A stretch of DNA of 64,000 nucleotides from DATAUD01 sp036501665. GTDB taxonomy: Bacteria; Verrucomicrobiota; Verrucomicrobiia; Limisphaerales; Palsa-1400. The notes beneath the pieces are model-generated. The model was not told where the DNA came from. It did no database searches and saw nothing but the letters and a program-made list of their open reading frames with translations. The first letter of the stretch is position 1. Each line of letters starts with the position of its first letter. Position numbers and translations under genes: made by a program. The stretch covers positions 1-64,000 of the forward strand of contig DASXZW010000082.1 in NCBI GenBank assembly GCA_036501665.1, in the 5' to 3' direction. Below are positions 44,501 to 52,511 of this stretch, piece after piece.

Positions 44501-44526
44501 GGACGCCTCGGCGAGGCGTCCCTACC
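44501..44526. repeat. Palindromic dispersed repeat, copy in the cysT-cysW gap
   Basis: GGACGCCTCG, a central G, then the exact reverse complement arm CGAGGCGTCC, followed by CTACC. The same 26 bases occur at 57067-57092. A half copy (GAGGCGTCCCTACC) follows at 44577-44590. Such a long perfect hairpin inside an operon might attenuate or stabilise the mRNA between the two permease genes. Confidence 0.75.
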
Positions 44527-44610
44527 ACAACGCCTCGGAGTCAGAACAGAGAGGGATGCACCGCTCGCGGATGCTGAGGCGTCCCTACCACAGAATTCAG
44601 AGTTGTCCCA

Positions 44611-45471
44611 ATGAACACGCCCACTCTCACAAGATCGAAGGCGCGGACGGCGTCGGACCCTCTCGGCGGGTCGTGGTTTTTGCGATGGGGGTTGGTTTTT
44701 GCGGCGGTGCTGTTTTCGGCTGTGTTTTTGCTGTTGCCGCTGGTCAACGTGTTCGCACAGGCGTTTGCTTATGGTTGGAAGGTTTATTGGACGGCGTTGA
44801 AGGACCCGGACACGGCGGCGGCGGTGCGTTTGACGTTGTTGGTGGCGGTTTGCACGGTTCCGTTGAACGCGATTTTCGGGCTGGCGGCGTCGTGGGCGAT
44901 TGCGAAGTTTGAGTTTCGCGGGAAAACGCTGTTATTAACGTTGATTGACCTGCCCTTTTCGATTTCGCCGGTTGTGGCGGGGTTGATGTTTGTGTTGTTG
45001 TTCGGCGCGAGCGGGTTGCTGGGGCCGTGGCTGGAGGCGCATCATGTGCGAATCATTTTCGCGGTGCCGGGAATGGTTTTGGCGACGATTTTTGTGACGT
45101 TTCCTTATGTGGCGCGGGAGTTGATCCCGGTGATGCACCAGCAGGGGCGCGATCAGGAGGAGGCGGCGCTGACGTTGGGCGCGGGCGGCTGGCAGACGTT
45201 CTGGATGGTGACGTTGCCGTCGATCAAGTGGGGCCTATTCTATGGGATTGTGCTGTGCAATGCGCGAGCGATGGGAGAATTCGGGGCGGTCTGGGTGGTG
45301 TCGGGGCATGTTGCGGGCGAAACGGATACCCTGCCCTTGCGCGTGGAGAAGCTTTACAATGAGTTCGATCCGGCAGCGCCGTTTGCGGTGGCGACGTTGC
45401 TGGCGTTCCTGGCGCTGGCGACGATGGGGTTGAAGGCATACCTGGATTGGAAGAGCAGGCACGAGGCTTGA
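44611..45471 (+). CDS. cysW: Sulfate ABC transporter permease CysW
   Basis: A 286-residue permease. Hallmarks are LLLPLVNVFAQAFAYGWKVY, DLPFSISPVVAGLMFVLLFG, TFPYVARELIPVMHQQGRDQ, EEAALTLGAGGWQTFWMVTL and the end part RAMGEFGAVWVVSGHVAGET. Six spans are predicted. No ATPase gene (CysA) follows; downstream is a repeat and toxin-antitoxin remnants, so CysA must come from elsewhere in the genome. Confidence 0.94.
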   Translation: MNTPTLTRSKARTASDPLGGSWFLRWGLVFAAVLFSAVFLLLPLVNVFAQAFAYGWKVYWTALKDPDTAAAVRLTLLVAVCTVPLNAIFGLAASWAIAKFEFRGKTLLLTLIDLPFSISPVVAGLMFVLLFGASGLLGPWLEAHHVRIIFAVPGMVLATIFVTFPYVARELIPVMHQQGRDQEEAALTLGAGGWQTFWMVTLPSIKWGLFYGIVLCNARAMGEFGAVWVVSGHVAGETDTLPLRVEKLYNEFDPAAPFAVATLLAFLALATMGLKAYLDWKSRHEA

Positions 45472-45514
45472 CGGGTAATTCAACGCAAGGGCGCTAAGAA
45501 GCAAAGGCGCAATG

Positions 45515-45580
45515 CAACGGGATAGGGTTTTTGACAGGATGAACAGGATATAAAGGATGAGGAAATGAAACTGTTTTTAC
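45515..45580 (+). repeat. Dispersed intergenic repeat (GACAGGATGAACAGGAT type), copy 2
   Basis: GGGTTTTTGACAGGATGAAC, then AGGAT and a downstream AAACTGTTTTTAC, match 25475-25542. It follows cysW in the 150-base gap before the small antitoxin-like gene. No terminator hairpin is seen in it. Confidence 0.6.
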
Positions 45581-45622
45581 TGAGTTCTTGCGACTTGAGG
45601 CGGTAAGGGCTAACTTGCGGTC

Positions 45623-45838
45623 ATGCCTGCGGTTACTTTGAAAGCGCATTTTAATGGCAAAGAGATTGTTCTTGATGAGCCGTTTGATCTGCCTACGGAT
45701 TCTTCTCTGATGGTCACCATTCTGCCGAAGGAAAACTCTGCTGAAAGTGCTGAGTGGCTTGGCGTGGCTGTCGCCGGTCTCGAAAAAGCGGACGGCGCCG
45801 ATGAGCCTGATTATTCGGCCTCCGATGTAATTGGATGA
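45623..45838 (+). CDS. Small antitoxin-like protein (DUF104/AbrB-like N-terminus)
   Basis: A 71-residue protein, MPAVTLKAHFNGKEIVLDEP followed by FDLPTDSSLMVTILP. This strand pattern resembles the short antitoxins that precede PIN or MazF-type toxins. Its stop overlaps the start of a 21-residue frame at 45835 (ATGA), where a toxin gene would be expected. Family assignment is tentative. Confidence 0.55.
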   Translation: MPAVTLKAHFNGKEIVLDEPFDLPTDSSLMVTILPKENSAESAEWLGVAVAGLEKADGADEPDYSASDVIG

Positions 45839-45900
45839 AGAAGGGAGACATCGTTAATCTTCCGCGCCTCAAGTCTGAGGAAGGAAATGCCGATTGCTAA
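45835..45900 (+). pseudogene. Truncated toxin remnant (PemK/MazF-like start)
   Basis: An ATG overlapping the preceding stop opens MKKGDIVNLPRLKSEEGNAD plus Cys and then stops. MKKGDIV is the usual beginning of MazF/PemK-type endoribonuclease toxins, but nothing further is in frame. It is read as the decayed partner of the antitoxin-like gene. The evidence is a short match and position only. Confidence 0.35.
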
Positions 45901-45973
45901 TTAAACGTAGTTTGTTAAAGTCAATCGTGTGAGCGTGTGCGCTTAAAGTCTATCTGGATAAACTTGATCTGAC

Positions 45974-46474
45974 ATGGCAAAAATTCCCAAATTACCTCTT
46001 CCGAAGCCGGGCCAGATTTCCCTTAAGCAGGATGAGTCCACGACGATTCCGGCCATTTTTGCTAATTCATATAATGTCCTGTTCGAGAAGGGGATTGTGC
46101 GTGTCAATTTTGCTTGTCTCTCTGCCGGGCAGTTGCTCAAGGGGGCAACAGTGTTTTTGCCAAACGACCTAATCCTTAGCAACAAGGATGAAACGGTCGA
46201 CTATTTTAACAAAATGCAGGATGTTAAACCAGATGAGCCGACACCCTTTTTTTCTGAAAAATTCGATGTTTTTTATGGGCAAATTTTTGCCTTCTCCCGG
46301 AGCGGCCAAATGAGCGAGACGAATCCTCTATTTGTTAGGCTGCATTTGCTCGCCACGGCTACAGCTTCGGCCCCATGCGTTGCTACCGTGAGTATTAACA
46401 TGCCGATCGAAGCTCAACTGGGTATTGTTAAGGCCATTTACATCGACGACTGGGCTCAACAGAAGGCTTCATGA
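45974..46474 (+). CDS. Unknown protein, first gene of an HNH-nuclease cassette
   Basis: A 166-residue soluble protein without signal or membrane segment. It begins MAKIPKLPLPKPGQISLKQD. The part IFANSYNVLFEKGIVRVNFA has the layout of DUF3467/SecB-like domains (short strand ANxxxV, then a hydrophobic strand), only a weak resemblance. The C-terminal part contains a long strand run (LFVRLHLLATATAS). Its stop overlaps the next start by four bases (ATGA). Base composition is AT-richer than neighbours, suggesting transfer. Function unknown. Confidence 0.75.
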   Translation: MAKIPKLPLPKPGQISLKQDESTTIPAIFANSYNVLFEKGIVRVNFACLSAGQLLKGATVFLPNDLILSNKDETVDYFNKMQDVKPDEPTPFFSEKFDVFYGQIFAFSRSGQMSETNPLFVRLHLLATATASAPCVATVSINMPIEAQLGIVKAIYIDDWAQQKAS

Positions 46475-46893
46475 AAACAATAAATATCTCCAAAAGCGCC
46501 CATTGCCTTCTGGCCTTTCCGCTTGCAATTGGAATGCTTCCTCCTGAATCGTCCACAGCAGGGTTTTATTGTGCCGATAATCCCATTAGCGCGTCTCAGG
46601 CCAGTCTCCCAATCACGCTCCTGGTTTCAGACAAAACGATGTCGTCGGCTCTCCGGTTAACCTTTCCAGCAGTGCCAAAACCCCTCTCATTTGCTGAGGA
46701 AAATCGATTTCACAAGTTAGCCATCAAGGAAGCATTGGGATCAATTACAGGATTGGAGAAAAAAGAACTGGAGATGCTGGATGGTCGTAGAACTGTCGAC
46801 AAGCCACTACCGCCAGACACAGTCATTGCGCGCGAAAGGCTTTATTCCAAAATTGACCAACTTCTTGAGAAACTTGACAGAGTTGGAGCATAG
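46471..46893 (+). CDS. Unknown protein, second gene of the HNH-nuclease cassette
   Basis: A 140-residue protein beginning MKTINISKSAHCLLAFPLAI. The first part is beta-rich (FYCADNPISASQASLPITLL) and the C-terminal 60 residues are helical and charged (FHKLAIKEALGSITGLEKKE, ERLYSKIDQLLEKLD). There is no recognised family. It overlaps the upstream gene by four bases and its stop codon is directly followed by the start of the HNH gene, so the three are one translational unit. Confidence 0.75.
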   Translation: MKTINISKSAHCLLAFPLAIGMLPPESSTAGFYCADNPISASQASLPITLLVSDKTMSSALRLTFPAVPKPLSFAEENRFHKLAIKEALGSITGLEKKELEMLDGRRTVDKPLPPDTVIARERLYSKIDQLLEKLDRVGA

Positions 46894-47511
46894 ATGAGTT
46901 CTCGTCCGAGGATAAAAAGGCGCAATCCGCCATCATCTATTAGAAAAAATAAAAAGCACTTCAGAAGTGACGCGCTACCATCACTTCTCGCGGATTTTGG
47001 TCGAAGGTGCGCATATTGCTTAAGCCATTCAGAATGCGTCGGGGGAGACAATGCTTTTGAGATTGATCATTTTCGTCCCACATCAAAAGGCGGCTCGTAC
47101 ACAAATTACCAGAATTTGTTTTTGGCATGCCGTCAATGCAACAAACATAAATTGAATTTTTGGCCTGATGACGACGAACGGAAGATGAGAGCGCGATTTC
47201 TGAACTGCACGGAAGAATCCGATTATAACGAATTGCTTTTTGAAAATTCGCAGAGCCAGATTGTCCCCCACCTTGACTCGAAGCCGGCTATTTACCATTG
47301 CAGAATTCTGAAGCTAAATCGCATAGACTTAGTTAAGGCACGATTGAAACGGACGGCACTAATTTCAAAACTCAAAGACAGGGAGAAACTGAAGCAATTG
47401 AACCTTACCCCTGAAAAGGTCGAAGAACTTATTACCGATATCGTCGAGTTGACACAATTGATTGAATGCTTAATTCCTCAATTCTTGCCACCCCCTTCAA
47501 CAAGGAATTAA
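46894..47511 (+). CDS. HNH endonuclease (PtuB/TIGR02646-like)
   Basis: A 205-residue HNH nuclease. Zn-knuckle cysteines are Cys39 and Cys42 (RRCAYC) and Cys79 and Cys82 (CRQCNKHK); the catalytic FEIDHFRPTSKGG has His59, and the Asn comes from NYQNLFLACR. The rest (about 100-200) is helical (IDLVKARLKRTALISKLKDR) as in effector nucleases such as PtuB of Septu and retron systems. There is no PtuA-type ATPase nearby; its partners are two unknown proteins encoded directly upstream with no gap. This suggests a separate DNA-cutting system. Confidence 0.9.
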   Translation: MSSRPRIKRRNPPSSIRKNKKHFRSDALPSLLADFGRRCAYCLSHSECVGGDNAFEIDHFRPTSKGGSYTNYQNLFLACRQCNKHKLNFWPDDDERKMRARFLNCTEESDYNELLFENSQSQIVPHLDSKPAIYHCRILKLNRIDLVKARLKRTALISKLKDREKLKQLNLTPEKVEELITDIVELTQLIECLIPQFLPPPSTRN

Positions 47512-47637
47512 AATTCTTTGGTTTGCGTTTTTATTAGACGAGAATCTTTCCTCAACCTGTCGAACTCAGCCAACATAGCCTGGGTTTCAGGCTCTTTACG
47601 CGGAGTTGCCACGATTGAAGAGCGGCTTCGTGGAGCG

Positions 47638-48428
47638 TTAGAGGCGGTCGCGATGGGGTTGGTGGTCGCGATTCCAGCGGGTCAGGGCGGCGTCGCTGGT
47701 GTTTTCAAAGAGGTATGCGGGGGTTTGCGACTCAACGTGGCCGTCGCAGGATAGCACGTTGATCTTCCCGGCGTGGCGCGTGGTGGCTTTGAGGAGATCA
47801 TAACCCAAGTTGCGCATGAAGGCGATGCTGTCGCTCTCGCCAATTGCTGTCATTTCTGCGGGGGCAACGATTTCCGACTCCTTAATTGCATTTGCATTTT
47901 CCCAATTCATTTCGTGATGCCCCATCAGGCCGAAGTTGTTGGTAAGATTTCCACGCCGAGCACGCCAAATCCGTTGTAACCGTAGTAGGGTCGATTATCG
48001 AGATTCCCATCGTGCATTTGCGCTGACGGGCAGAGCCACACACCCTTCTGCCAGTAGTGTGAAACAGGGTTCGTGATGCCAAAGCCGCCGAGCTGCAACT
48101 GCTCCTCCCACCATAGGCCCGGCGGATAGCTATTCGTCGATCCGGCCCAGAGCGGATAAACGGCGTAGGTTGAGAGGAATGTGCTTAAACCGATGCCTTG
48201 TTGGTGGAGGTTGTTGACGCATTGAATTTGTTGGGCTTTTGCTTTGACGCTGCTTAGCGAGAGCAATAGAAGCGCGGCAAGGATTCCGATGGTGGCGATG
48301 ACAACGAGCATTTCGACCAGCGTGAATCCAAGGGAGTTTCCGATCTTATCATTGTTGCGCGGGCAACATGAAGTTGCAGCGGCCAAGTTGGATGACAATG
48401 CGGCGGGCTTGGTTGCCTCGGGATTCAT
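47638..48428 (-). pseudogene. Prepilin-like (type II pseudopilin, H-x9-DG) protein, frameshifted
   Basis: The N-terminal frame begins at the ATG at 48428 and contains the prepilin motif GFTLVEMLVVIATIGILAAL, with the cleavage Gly and the +5 Glu. It then covers the typical GSTNSYPPGLWWEEQ and VWLCPSAQMHDG regions. The frame ends at 47925, but the C-terminal part continues in another frame (GHHEMNWENANAIKESEIVA, then HAGKINVLSCDGHVE, the H-x9-DG motif). One frameshift near 47925-47960 explains this. These proteins are abundant in PVC bacteria and may form pseudopilus-like fibres. It is either a pseudogene or a read error. Confidence 0.82.
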
Positions 48429-48544
48429 TCGTCTTATGGTTGAACACTGGAATCTCGGGAAAGTTTTAATCGTGGGGCGTGTCAGTTCGGGTTCGGAAAA
48501 GGGTTGAAAGGCGTTTCCGCCGCGGTGATAATCTGGCACACGAC

Positions 48545-49273
48545 ATGACGATTGACGAAGCACGCAGGAATTGGACTGACCTCGGCAATGAGGACCCAAT
48601 GTGGGCGATCCTCAGTTTCGACGGTAAGCGGGGCGGAAAGTGGTCGCCTGAGGAATTTTTTGCGACGGGGCGGAAGCAGATTGAGGAGGCTCTCAGGACG
48701 ATTGAGGAAACGGGGATGACTGTCAATCATGGCAATGCGCTGGATTTTGGGTGCGGATTGGGGAGGCTTTCGCAGGCGCTGGCAAAGCATTTCGAGCATG
48801 TCGATGGCGTGGATGTCTCGGAGTCGATGATTCAACAGGCGCCGAAGTTCAACCAGTTCGGCGACAGGGTTCAGTATCATCTGAATGTGCGGACGGACTT
48901 GAGTCTTTTTCCGAGGGGCAAGTTTGATTTTATTTTTTCGAGCATTGTTCTGCAGCATATCCCGACGAAGCATCAGCTCTTGTATATCGCGGAATTCATG
49001 GATTTGCTCGCGCCGGGCGGGGTTGCTTATTTTCAGACTGTGCGGACGCATGGGTTGCGGGCGTTTGTGCCGAATTGGTTTGTGGAATCGTACCGCAAGT
49101 TTAAGAACAGCGGCAAAACTTTTATTCCCATGTATGGCGTCGAATCGCAGGATGTCGAACGAATCGTAAGGAAACACGGATGTCACTTGCATAAGCGAGT
49201 CGGCGCGGATTTTGGAGAATGGAGCGGCAAATTTGCTTCGGAGACGTATTTAATCGTTAAACGCAAGTCATGA
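48545..49273 (+). CDS. Class I SAM-dependent methyltransferase
   Basis: About 242 residues from the ATG at 48545; an earlier frame extension is unlike coding sequence. Motif I is ALDFGCGLGRLSQALAKHF, motif II HVDGVDVSESMIQQA, motif IV FDFIFSSIVLQHIPTKHQ and motif V LLAPGGVAYFQTV. The N-terminus (MTIDEARRNWTDLGNEDPMW) is of the small-molecule methyltransferase type. Substrate unknown. It is followed after ten bases by the 720-residue exported protein gene. Confidence 0.9.
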   Translation: MTIDEARRNWTDLGNEDPMWAILSFDGKRGGKWSPEEFFATGRKQIEEALRTIEETGMTVNHGNALDFGCGLGRLSQALAKHFEHVDGVDVSESMIQQAPKFNQFGDRVQYHLNVRTDLSLFPRGKFDFIFSSIVLQHIPTKHQLLYIAEFMDLLAPGGVAYFQTVRTHGLRAFVPNWFVESYRKFKNSGKTFIPMYGVESQDVERIVRKHGCHLHKRVGADFGEWSGKFASETYLIVKRKS

Positions 49274-49283
49274 GGGCGCGAAA

Positions 49284-51446
49284 ATGATTTTTTGTAATTG
49301 TCAGCGGAAGTTTTGGCCGCGAAGTATGGTTCCGCTTTTGTGCGGACTGGCCGGGTTTGTTGTGTTGTCGGCGCGGGGGGAAGGGAATTTGCTCAAGAAC
49401 GCCAGGTTTGAGGAGGCGAGCAGCGGCGGCGGGGCGACGTCGTGGCAGGGTGTTGGGGCGGGCGCGGCGGATGTTAAGTTGGTCACTGCGGGCGCGCATG
49501 AGGGGCAGCAGGCTGTCTTGGTTCCAGCGGCGACGGCGGTTGAGCAGCGCGTGGCGGGGGCGATGGCGGGGGCGTATGAATTTCGGTGCTGGGTGAAGTC
49601 GGAGGCGGACGAGCCGGTGACGATTGTTTTGCAGGACCCGGACGAGCCGTGGGAGGCGTATTCCTGCACGGAGTTGCCTGTCAAGAAGGACGAATGGACG
49701 GAGCTGAAGGCGTTTTGCGCGCTGGATCGCGGCGGGAAGATCGCGGTGTCAGTGGGCGGGTTCACGGATGAAATGCGGCCTTATCACGGCGTGCTGGGCA
49801 AGATGAAGGCTCCGATACTGGTGGATGCGTGCGAATTGACGCGGCATGAACCGACGGTGGCGAGCGCGGTGGAGTCGTGGAACGCGCCGAGTGGCACGAC
49901 TGGCTTGAAGGCGCGGCATATTGCGGGGATTGCGCGAAGCAGCGACGGGGGATTGGTAATTTCTTCGGCGATTGGGGGAACTTTCAAGGAGCGGACAGTT
50001 TTGGCGCCTTCGCCGACGTTTGAGAATGCGAAGAGCGAGACAGTTCACGATGGGGACAAGAGCGGGATTCGCGTGACGGCGGGGGATCGGTCTTACACTG
50101 CGTGGTTCACGACGAAGGGGTTGGTGCGGATCGAGGCAAAGAATGTGCGGAGTTTTCAGGCGCGGAATTGCGATTTGAAGTATGGGATTTTGCCGTCGCT
50201 GGTGGGCGCGGATGTTTGCTACGATCCGCAGGCGTTGCGGGGAGAAAAAATCGAGTTGCCGTCCACGCAATGGTTTGTAGGGCTGGTCGATGGGGGCGAC
50301 AGCATGATGGTGGCGGCGTGGGAGAGCGGCGAGCAGGCAGTTTCGCTGGGGATTTCGGGCGAGAAAGAGAAGCGGGCGATTGACACGTTTTCTATCGCGA
50401 CGGACAAGGCGGGGTTTTCGATTTCTTTTGTTGACCATCCGAATATCTGGCATCGGGAGGCGTTGCAGGAGGATTGGTTGAACGATTACACGGCGATCGG
50501 CTGGCAGCGACCGTTCCCGGCGCGTTGGATGGGGGAATTTTTTGTATCGACGGGCGGCAAACCGTATTTTGACGAACCTTATTTGCAGTATTCGTTTCCG
50601 TTCGCGAACGCCAACACGCGGATGTGGGGAGTTTGGTTCGAGGACTGGAACCATTATCCATTTTACTTCGATGGGGAGAAAACGATGCTCCACTTTGAGA
50701 AAGGATTCATCCCGAAGGGCGACGCACTGATTTATTTCCTGGAGCCGGCGGCGGCGGATTTGTATTCGCCGGTCGAAATTCTGGAGCAGGCGCTTGGAAA
50801 GGAGAAGGCGGAGGCGTTGCTCGACCTTGGGGCGAACCAGCTCAGGCAATTGAGCTACTCGACGCCGCCGGAGTTTATGTATGACAGGCCGGTTTGCGCG
50901 ACGACGACCCACTTGTCCAAGATTCCGCAGGCGGAGAGGGCGACTGTGGGGGTTAACCTGGCGACGCATCTTTTTGAGTTTATCCGGGAAATTCGCGGGC
51001 GGCTGGATCAATACGGCGCTTTCTTTGATCAGACGGGAAATTATCTTGCCGATGAGGAGAAGAGTCATCCGAAAATGCACGATTATATTTCCAAATTGCA
51101 GGCGATGGTGACTGAGGCCAAGTCGAAGACTGGGGAAATTTATGCGACGCCGCTTTCCGCTGTGCAGGAGAAAACCGAAGCGATGAAGAAAGAACTTCTC
51201 GCGGGAAAGGGCGACGGATACAACTGCGGCAATCTCGACGTGCGCCCGACTGCCGGCGATCAGGACGATCTTTGCAGGCATTACAACAGGCTGGTTATGC
51301 GGTTGACGCAAACGGCGGCGCTGGATTGCGGGGATTCGCCGGAGAAAGCGATGGTCGCGAAGCATATTTGGGAGCAATCGCGCCTGATACTCCGGCGGCC
51401 AGTGCGCTGGGAATCGCGACGGACACTTTATTTCTTTGAACCGTAA
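49284..51446 (+). CDS. Large exported protein of unknown function, jelly-roll N-terminus
   Basis: A 720-residue protein with a signal peptide (MVPLLCGLAGFVVLSARGEG, inside the first 35 residues). Residues about 36-190 form a carbohydrate-binding-like jelly roll (GNLLKNARFEEASSGGGATS, SWQGVGAG, YEFRCWVKSEADEPVTIVLQ, DACELTRHEP). The middle and C-terminal parts look like a beta-sandwich plus helical barrel (WFVGLVDGGDSMMVAAWESG, RWMGEFFVSTGGKPYFDEPY, MWGVWFEDWNHYPFYFDGEK) as in glycoside hydrolases, but I assign no family. It is probably a polysaccharide-active protein of the periplasm. Confidence 0.75.
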   Translation: MIFCNCQRKFWPRSMVPLLCGLAGFVVLSARGEGNLLKNARFEEASSGGGATSWQGVGAGAADVKLVTAGAHEGQQAVLVPAATAVEQRVAGAMAGAYEFRCWVKSEADEPVTIVLQDPDEPWEAYSCTELPVKKDEWTELKAFCALDRGGKIAVSVGGFTDEMRPYHGVLGKMKAPILVDACELTRHEPTVASAVESWNAPSGTTGLKARHIAGIARSSDGGLVISSAIGGTFKERTVLAPSPTFENAKSETVHDGDKSGIRVTAGDRSYTAWFTTKGLVRIEAKNVRSFQARNCDLKYGILPSLVGADVCYDPQALRGEKIELPSTQWFVGLVDGGDSMMVAAWESGEQAVSLGISGEKEKRAIDTFSIATDKAGFSISFVDHPNIWHREALQEDWLNDYTAIGWQRPFPARWMGEFFVSTGGKPYFDEPYLQYSFPFANANTRMWGVWFEDWNHYPFYFDGEKTMLHFEKGFIPKGDALIYFLEPAAADLYSPVEILEQALGKEKAEALLDLGANQLRQLSYSTPPEFMYDRPVCATTTHLSKIPQAERATVGVNLATHLFEFIREIRGRLDQYGAFFDQTGNYLADEEKSHPKMHDYISKLQAMVTEAKSKTGEIYATPLSAVQEKTEAMKKELLAGKGDGYNCGNLDVRPTAGDQDDLCRHYNRLVMRLTQTAALDCGDSPEKAMVAKHIWEQSRLILRRPVRWESRRTLYFFEP

Positions 51447-52440
51447 ATTTAGTGTGATTTCTGCTAATTTTATTCAAAAAGTCCGTCGGCGGGACGCCGC
51501 CAGATGCGGGCGAGACGCCCGCGCTCCCCGGGCTGATGAATTTAGCAAACACATCACCAGCCTATTTTCTGCTCAGACGGCCATTCTTGTTTTCGGCTTT
51601 TTGCTTGTTGGATGCGGTGAGAAAACGGACACACCGAAACCCGATGCGCCTAAAGCTACTGCAACCGAGGCTACTGCACCAGCAGCGGTGGACGATCAGT
51701 TGGTTAAAACCGCCTGTGGCATGATGATGGTTAAAATTCCGAGCGGCGAGTTCGTGATGGGTAATGCGGACGGGCCAATCGATGTCAAGCCGGCGCACAA
51801 TGTGAAAGTTGATGGGTTTCTCATGGATCAAACGCTGGTTCCGCAGGAGGTCTATGAAAAACTCATGGGAACCAATCCGTCGCGGCGCAAGAATCCGCGC
51901 AATCCTGTTGAACAGACGACATGGCTCGCGGCGATCAAGTTTTGCAATGCGCGTTCCACGCAGGAAGGGCTGACGCCTTGCTACGATTTGAAGACGGGCG
52001 ATTGCGATTTTTCCGCGAGTGGCTATCGGCTTCCAACTGAAGCGGAGTGGGAATACGCGGCCCGCGCGGGAACGAAGACGAAGTATTTTTTTGGCGACAG
52101 CGACGATCAACTCAAGCTTTACGGATGGTTTCAGGATAATTCCGAATCGAAGACGCATCCGGTCGGGCAAAAAAAACCGAATCCCTGGAAGTTATACGAC
52201 ATGACGGGAAATCTTTGGGAATGGTGCAATGATTATTACGGGACGAAGTATTATCGCAACAGCCCGACGAACAATCCGCGTGGGGCCGATAACGGGGAAA
52301 AGAAAGTGCTCAGAGGCGGGGCGTGGTCGAGCAGTTCGGAGAATTGCACTTCCTATGCGCGCGATTGCGATGAATCGGGGGCGACGGATGTTTGTTTGAC
52401 GATGGATTCGTATGGGTTCCGTTGTGTTCGTAAGCTTTGA
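51436..52440 (+). CDS. Formylglycine-generating-enzyme-like (SUMF1/FGE-sulfatase) lipoprotein
   Basis: The domain runs from about residue 95 to the end: KIPSGEFVMGNADGPIDVKP, FLMDQTLVPQEVYEKLMG, GYRLPTEAEWEYAARAGTKT, YDMTGNLWEWCNDYYG, VLRGGAWSSSSENCTSYARD and YGFRCVRKL. The Cys pair of true FGE is not obvious, so this is a relative, perhaps a lectin-like or substrate-binding module. The hydrophobic AILVFGFLLVGCGEK looks like a lipoprotein signal, but it lies 50 residues in. The first part of the frame (about residues 16-35) is an Arg-rich translation of a dispersed hairpin repeat, so the true start is unclear (TTG 51436 or GTG 51454). Confidence 0.8.
   Translation: MNRKFSVISANFIQKVRRRDAARCGRDARAPRADEFSKHITSLFSAQTAILVFGFLLVGCGEKTDTPKPDAPKATATEATAPAAVDDQLVKTACGMMMVKIPSGEFVMGNADGPIDVKPAHNVKVDGFLMDQTLVPQEVYEKLMGTNPSRRKNPRNPVEQTTWLAAIKFCNARSTQEGLTPCYDLKTGDCDFSASGYRLPTEAEWEYAARAGTKTKYFFGDSDDQLKLYGWFQDNSESKTHPVGQKKPNPWKLYDMTGNLWEWCNDYYGTKYYRNSPTNNPRGADNGEKKVLRGGAWSSSSENCTSYARDCDESGATDVCLTMDSYGFRCVRKL
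51483..51530. repeat. Double-hairpin dispersed repeat inside the N-terminus of the FGE-like gene
   Basis: GGCGGGACGCCGCC and GCGGGCGAGACGCCCGC (51506-51522, 7-base stem with AGA loop) form two adjacent hairpins. It is of the class of palindromic repeats usual between genes here, but lies in the open reading frame of the gene starting at 51436. Confidence 0.6.
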
Positions 52441-52511
52441 GTCTTGGTGATAATCTTCTGGTCAAGAAGATTAAGAGTAGGATTAAGATTACGATTAGGA
52501 GGATGAAAAAA

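Noticed and set aside
49749..51377. Long minus-strand open frame of 542 codons
   Set aside because: Arg/Pro-rich mirror of the GC-rich exported protein gene on the other strand; no domain, no signal.
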